From positions 13,323,170-13,387,169 of the forward strand of contig CM043872.1 in NCBI GenBank assembly GCA_023846275.1: a stretch of 64,000 nt of DNA, written 5' to 3'. Positions within the stretch are counted from its first letter, which is position 1; each line of letters opens with the position of its first letter. The notes below the pieces were generated by a model, which saw only the letters and a list, made by a program, of their open reading frames with translations, did not search any database and was not told the origin of the DNA. This document shows, one piece after another, positions 59,343-64,000 of the stretch. Made by a program: the position numbers and the translations under genes. The stretch is from Vanilla planifolia (taxonomy: Eukaryota > Streptophyta > Magnoliopsida > Asparagales > Orchidaceae).

Positions 59343-59537
59343 ATCTGAGTAGCAAGAGCAACCCGAATTGCCTAAGTGATATTGTGTGTTGTAGTCTTGA
59401 TTATTGCAATAAGATCCATGTCTCTAATGACACAACTTGCCCCCTGATTTCTTGTATAGCCCTTAAGGAATGCCATGTGTCCAATGGGTAGTAGAAATTC
59501 TCCTCTTTGCAACCCTTTTTTGGAAGCATTTTACATT

Positions 59538-59558
59538 TGTGTGTGTGTGTGTGTGTGT
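59538..59558. repeat. (TG)n microsatellite
   Basis: Twenty-one bases of alternating T and G without interruption. Confidence 0.95.
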
Positions 59559-59663
59559 TTATATAGTAAAATAAAAATCAAATATATACTAAGGAATTCT
59601 AACTAGATACTTTACTTAATGAACCCAAAATATAATATCAATATAAAAAATTATATAAAGTAT

Positions 59664-59675
59664 GTTCTGATACCA
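59664..59675 (-). other. Primer-binding site of element E
   Basis: The minus strand reads TGGTATCAGAAC, one base from the usual tRNA-Met primer site, three bases inside the LTR end. This fixes element orientation. Confidence 0.85.
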
Positions 59676-59678
59676 TTT

Positions 59679-61690
59679 TGTTATAGGTTCAAAAGATAGG
59701 ATTTCTTTGTAGCTTAAGTATGATGAAGGGTGACTTATCCTTAATTTACACGATGTAGGGAATTAAGGCCAATTGATGTGGTTTTATATCATAAAAAAGA
59801 ACAATTTATATGAAAAAAAAAAGATTAATAACATAAGAAAAACAAATTTTATTGATTCTAAAATAAAGATACATGCTATCATATATAAATTTGAATACTA
59901 CAATCTAAAATACAAAATACTAAATATAATACAAATCTAAATGATAATAAGATGATCAACTAAAGTAGTAGAGCAAAACTCTTGATATAAAATAAAATTT
60001 TAGTTTATAAAGCAAATCAGTAAGTGAATCTCTCTTGTGAAGCATAAGGTGACAAAAAATGAGACATATATGTAGAAGAAAATGAAAATATGATAAAAAT
60101 CCTTATATAATTATAGGCTCAAATAAATATATATACTATATCTTATGTAATTGAATTGAAAAATAAAACATCTATGTAATATTTACTCATCGATGTCCAT
60201 GAATGAATAGAAAGATGTATATCAAGTGCTCAAATGTTATTTATCATATAATCAACTTAATTCTTCAACAAAATTGTCCACCCAAACTATGAATATTAAC
60301 ATCATTAATAACCAAAAAAACTTGCTAATCTAATCAAATAAATTATAATTATGCTCATTATATCAAAAATTTAATGAATATGTGTCAACGCACTAATGTA
60401 TCTTTGCAATTCATGCATACATATATACATATATACATACATACATATATATAATATAAGTAATCATACATCTCATTATCTACTTATCATAGTCCATATA
60501 TAGTATAATCACTCTATCGATATATCATGGTCAACTATAAATAAAAGAAAGGTTATTGCCACCTTAAAACAAAAGGAAAGCTATTACTAGATTGAAACAA
60601 AAGAAATTTTACTTTGAGAGCATGTTGACTTTGTTAGCTAATCATATAACGAAAGGGCACCATTAGCTATTATATCCATAATATAATCACACATATATGT
60701 GCTCAATATAATATCATGTAGTATGGGTCTCACATGAATAACCAATGTCAATAATAAGTAATCATTATGTTCAAAATTATAAATATAACCAATCTCACAT
60801 AAATGAAGTGAATATGCAAATAACTAACATGTTGCAATGTAGCATTTGTTGTTTTTTCAGAATCATACAACAATAACACTAAACAAGTTAACTAAGTTTA
60901 ACCATCTCATTCTATTACAACATGCTCAAAATAAATCATTAAATAGAATATGATATAACGAATATTGTAATTATTAGTAGCATAGGTAAAATATAGAAAG
61001 TGAGCCCATAGCAACGAAGGATAGGCTCATTCTCTAACAGATTAAGAGTCATCTACCTCGAATACGCAAGTTGAATCTAAGTTTCTCCAAAATATGCAAA
61101 TCAATTCCAACTAAGGTCGAGTCGTATTACCTAAAAGTTATGTCTAAATCAAACATGTATTACACAATTACATTAGATGAAATTTAATAAAGTAGTCTGA
61201 GATTTTTAATATTTGTGATTCATTTAAATTTTGTTAATATGGACAACTATTGAAATAACTCAATAAAAAAAATCAATTTACTATAAAATAATTAAAAATG
61301 GAGAAAAATGGTGGTTCATGATTTGGAGAAAAGGGGAAGGGAAATGAGATAGAATAAGGGAGTGGAAGAAGAAGAAAAGGAAGGGGAAGGACCAACAATG
61401 ACGACAGCTCATGGGCGGGCATCAGCAAGGAAAAGGAAGGGAGATGGTGGAGATTGGTGATTTCATCAAGAAGTGCAGACGATGTCTAACGATAGTTGCT
61501 AAGATGGAACAATGACCTCATTGACATTTATAAGAAGCAGTGAGTTGGTGAGTGCTTACGTAAAAGGAGATCAAGAGAGGCATGACAATTGTGAGGGATT
61601 TAGGGGTGATTAAGGTTATTAATCCTTAATTTTGGATTACTTTGGTGTGGTTCTATTAAATCGGATCGATCTAGATTTTTAATCATTATA
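59679..61690 (-). repeat. 5' LTR of element E
   Basis: It lies directly beyond the PBS with a three-base gap. It holds an AT/TA/CATA microsatellite (60412-60456) and ~0.6 kb that has no match in the other LTR. The purine-rich stretch 61322-61400 is CT-rich in the element's own sense. Confidence 0.75.
60412..60456. repeat. (CATA/TA)n microsatellite in the element E 5' LTR
   Basis: Mixed ATAC, ATATAC and TA units form one imperfect tract. It falls in the part of the LTR without a counterpart in the other copy. Confidence 0.85.
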
Positions 61691-63073
61691 GGAAGTGTAC
61701 ATATAGTAAATTGGATAGTCAAGATAGAGGGATAACGAAATTTACACATTTATATTTTGATGAAAATTAAAGTTTAAAAATGATTAGAGAAAATAATAAT
61801 AGTTATTGAAGAGACATCTAGTTGCATTGAAGGAACAAAGATTATGAAAATGCAAATCTTAAGAAAAGGGGACCCATGATCAAGAAATTAACTAATATAC
61901 TCTCTTGAGTTTACCATTTGCTTTTGGGGGATTCCTTATTATAATTGGGATGGTTGCTAAACCTTTCTTTGAACCTATCATAAGTACACAACTAGATGGA
62001 GTTAGTTTGAGAAGAGATAAATAGCCTTGGGATGTCTTGTGAGGTATTGGAGGTGTCTTTAGAGGTTTGAAGAGGATATCTCTACGACTTTGTTAGGCTA
62101 AACACATGTTGAGGACCTTTATGGTCTTTAGGGACCTTCTTTAGGATTGACCTAGTCTCGAGGACTAGTATTTGTTTTTAACTTGATGAGTATGGGATGT
62201 GTCAAAACTATCCTTAATAAGGATTAGGTATGGGGAATTTTTGTACTCCCTTTTTGTTTTGTTATTTTTTATTTTTTTAATCTTTTGAACAAGAGTATAT
62301 AAACCCAATAAAGAATGAGAGATCATCAAATTCAATCTTGGGAAACCTAACTTGAAGAAGAAATTGGTTATCCTTTCATTGCCCTCCACATCTCCTCTAT
62401 CTTTTTCATAGTTTCTCTCTCTCCACTCATTAGGAAAAGAGATCTAGCATTTCCTTTAGATTGCCAATGGTGAAGTTCCAAAATTGTTTGAGAACCTCAT
62501 TTGACGATCTTATTGAAGTCTAGATCTAGAAGATTCGTGGAATTAGGGAATCATTTGAAGAGGAGATTAGCCCATTTTGTTGGATCACATGAGAATACAA
62601 GGTGAGGAGCAAAAATGCAATCTTTAATGAAAGGAAATTGAATAATTGAATGGAGTAGGATGGTTTTGTATAGTCGATGTGATACTTATTTATAACGTAT
62701 TGCCTAGCCATGGTACTATGCAATTGTGACTTTTAGTCTATGCAACATACATATATTAAGTTCTCAAATCACTAGGAATCTCATGCTAAGTTATGAGATC
62801 CATTACAAGCTATAGATCTAAACATCATTTTATGAAAGTAACTAATTGAATATCAAACATTGATCAAGGCTCATGTCCTGTCCATTAATTTGTATTTGAA
62901 ATTTTTGACTGTTTGATTGAGGATGCTCCCTAATTTTGAGAGTGTTGTTAAGATTGTTTGTTTGCATCTATTAGAGGTGAACACTACCATAAAACCTTTA
63001 TCAAAGGGTGAAAATCTCAGGATTACCTTTTACTATACCCACTCTCCGTGATTCATTCTGAACTCACATTTAG
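61691..63073. other. Possible 3' end of element D, then intron-like sequence
   Basis: Around 62155-62200 a CTCGAGGACTAG..TTTAACTTG reading faintly resembles the short acidic end of gypsy polyproteins, followed by TGTGTCAAAAC as a possible LTR start. A TATA box TATATAAA (62296-62303) with a downstream CT-rich leader (62370-62430) supports LTR-like sequence. If so, element E split D. From ~62700 the sequence is AT-rich, and it ends in a pyrimidine-rich acceptor context with CTGAAC as a possible branch point (63058). Confidence 0.35.
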
Positions 63074-63204
63074 GGATGTTAGAAGCTGAATTTGAGCCAA
63101 TGATGGATCTGATGAGGGTGGTATCTGCCAGCAAGGTTGAGGAAGCCATCCTAGACAGCTCAAGACGTATTGAAGAGTATCGCTTGGCTTCGTTTAGGCA
63201 CTAA
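63074..63204 (+). CDS. Putative terminal coding exon of an unrecognised host gene
   Basis: After CACATTTAG (acceptor ending 63073) an open segment needs one base from an upstream exon, then encodes 42 residues to TAA 63202-63204. The residues are MLEAEFEPMMDLMRV, then VSASKVEEAILDSSRRIEEY and RLASFRH. This acidic and basic amphipathic composition with balanced codons is clearly protein-like and unlike the AT-driven frames around it, and suggests a helical C-terminus. Its phase (one base needed) fits the 38546-38693 exon (one base left over), but intermediate exons are likely. I do not recognise the family. It could also be a captured or relic gene end. Confidence 0.5.
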
Positions 63205-64000
63205 TCCTATTCTTCAATCATGAAACTAGAATTTTTTGATTTACCATTGGGCTAAGTTAGTATTTCTATAGTAAACGTAGTTGAATGAATACCTTTGTAA
63301 GTGTTATCTTTCATACTAAATTATCCGTACCCACAGTAAGTCTAGAGGCAGATCAGAGTATACAAAGCTATAGGATTACCTTATCAATTACCTTGATCAA
63401 AATTTACCATGTTGGACATCGCAAACTAATATTTCCCAACTGAACCTCCCTTTTACAAAATTGTAATGCTCTTTCATACATAAGCTTCGTTAGTAATTTA
63501 GGTCACCTTGTATTTTAGTGGATATTCCTACTCTTTGAAAGGAATTCATGGTTTTTTATGATATGCCATGAGGAGCAATGCCTTACCTAATGTTCAGTGT
63601 TGAAATTTGGTTTTGTTATTTTGGTAAGGTCTAATATATAATTTGATTATTCTAGTTCTATTAGCATTTTCACATGTAATTATTGCTCTCATAAATGGTG
63701 TGTTAGCATCTGTTTATGATTTTGGATCATTGTTCTATGTGCTGGCTTTTCTTTTGGAAACCTTATTGTTAGGAATGGAGAAGAAATGAAATCTTGGTAA
63801 ATTTATTTCTTGACATTTCAAACTTTTTTTGCTGTGTGTTCTACAGTTGTTGTTTGTCCCCTTTCTAAGTGGGATTTATTCCCATTTTATTAGCCAAAAT
63901 TTTAAAGTTACATCCTTCGTAAATGGCCTATAAGTTTTGGATTTCATTGAAGTTACCTTAATTTTTTCCCCAACATATGGTATGATCAATTTATGAGATT
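63205..64000 (+). other. Probable 3' UTR and downstream sequence
   Basis: No further open exon is supported. T-rich stretches and AATGAAT-type words (63284) could serve polyadenylation, but no canonical AATAAA lies close to the stop codon. Confidence 0.35.

Larger units (their letters stand above)
53555..61690 (-). mobile_element. Tekay/Del chromovirus E, complete but decayed, minus strand
   Basis: The ~8.1-kb element has LTRs at both ends, a PBS beside the right LTR, and gag, protease, RT, RNase H, integrase and chromodomain relics in order from right to left. Right LTR edges are clear: TGTTATAGG at 59679 and ATTATA at 61690. On the minus strand both LTRs start TATAACGATC or TATAATGATT, which fits a Tekay TGTAACGATC start that has lost its G through C-to-T change. 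It sits next to or inside the 3' part of element D. Stops in every domain show it is dead. Confidence 0.85.

Noticed and set aside
59132..59491. 119-codon plus-strand frame with a repeated SDALHGCFQNL peptide
   Set aside because: Antisense to the leader and gag of element E; the repeat is the 33-bp duplication read on the opposite strand.
1..64000. CRISPR array, bacterial defence cluster, rRNA or tRNA genes
   Set aside because: No regularly spaced identical repeats with unique spacers, no operons and no cloverleaf or conserved rRNA sequence were seen; the TGGTATCA sites are primer-binding sites, not tRNAs.

Overview
The window is repeat-dominated nuclear DNA of a flowering plant, probably one with a large genome. 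The evidence is a plant L1-type LINE with the ORF1 (DUF4283 plus zinc knuckle) and ORF2 (endonuclease, reverse transcriptase, zf-RVT, RNase H) layout known from angiosperms, several decayed Ty3/gypsy chromoviruses of the Tekay/Del type primed by initiator tRNA-Met, and very AT-rich surroundings. I cannot name the species. There is no bacterial-type operon, CRISPR array or recognisable tRNA/rRNA gene.

Layout. 1-5961: a LINE with open ORF1 (running off the left edge) and a complete ORF2, ending in a short 3' UTR and poly(A); it is visibly richer in G+C than everything around it. 5962-11639: AT-rich sequence with no gene I can support. 11640-12304: Tekay integrase/chromodomain relic (C). 14326-16491: solo LTR on the minus strand holding a GC-rich leader and four short hairpin units. 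17389-28945: decayed Tekay element A on the plus strand with 5' LTR, primer-binding site, gag and pol relics and a 3' LTR split by a ~2.36-kb insertion that carries ~300-bp tandem repeats. 29050-30890: 3' end of a second Tekay copy (B), with a 70-bp (TA)n tract in its LTR. 31992-33690: possible further LTR. 38546-38693: GC-rich open segment ending in a splice donor, a likely first coding exon. 40341-41150: Ty1/copia gag relic. 45633-48244: short non-autonomous LTR element on the minus strand with LTR pair and PBS. 49330-53600: decayed Ty3/gypsy element D on the plus strand. 53555-61690: Tekay element E on the minus strand with both LTRs, PBS and all protein domains recognisable through stops and frameshifts; it abuts or is nested in the 3' part of D. 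63074-63204: acceptor-preceded open exon ending in a stop codon, a likely terminal coding exon.

How it fits together. The only sequence that looks able to express a full protein set is the LINE. The LTR elements are layers of old insertions, several nested. The two candidate host exons at 38.5 kb and 63.1 kb lie on the same strand with compatible splice phases, so one possibility is a single gene whose ~24-kb intron space was filled by elements; this is inference. The most unusual structure is the hairpin array at 14894-15149, whose outer arms change in a compensating way from unit to unit.
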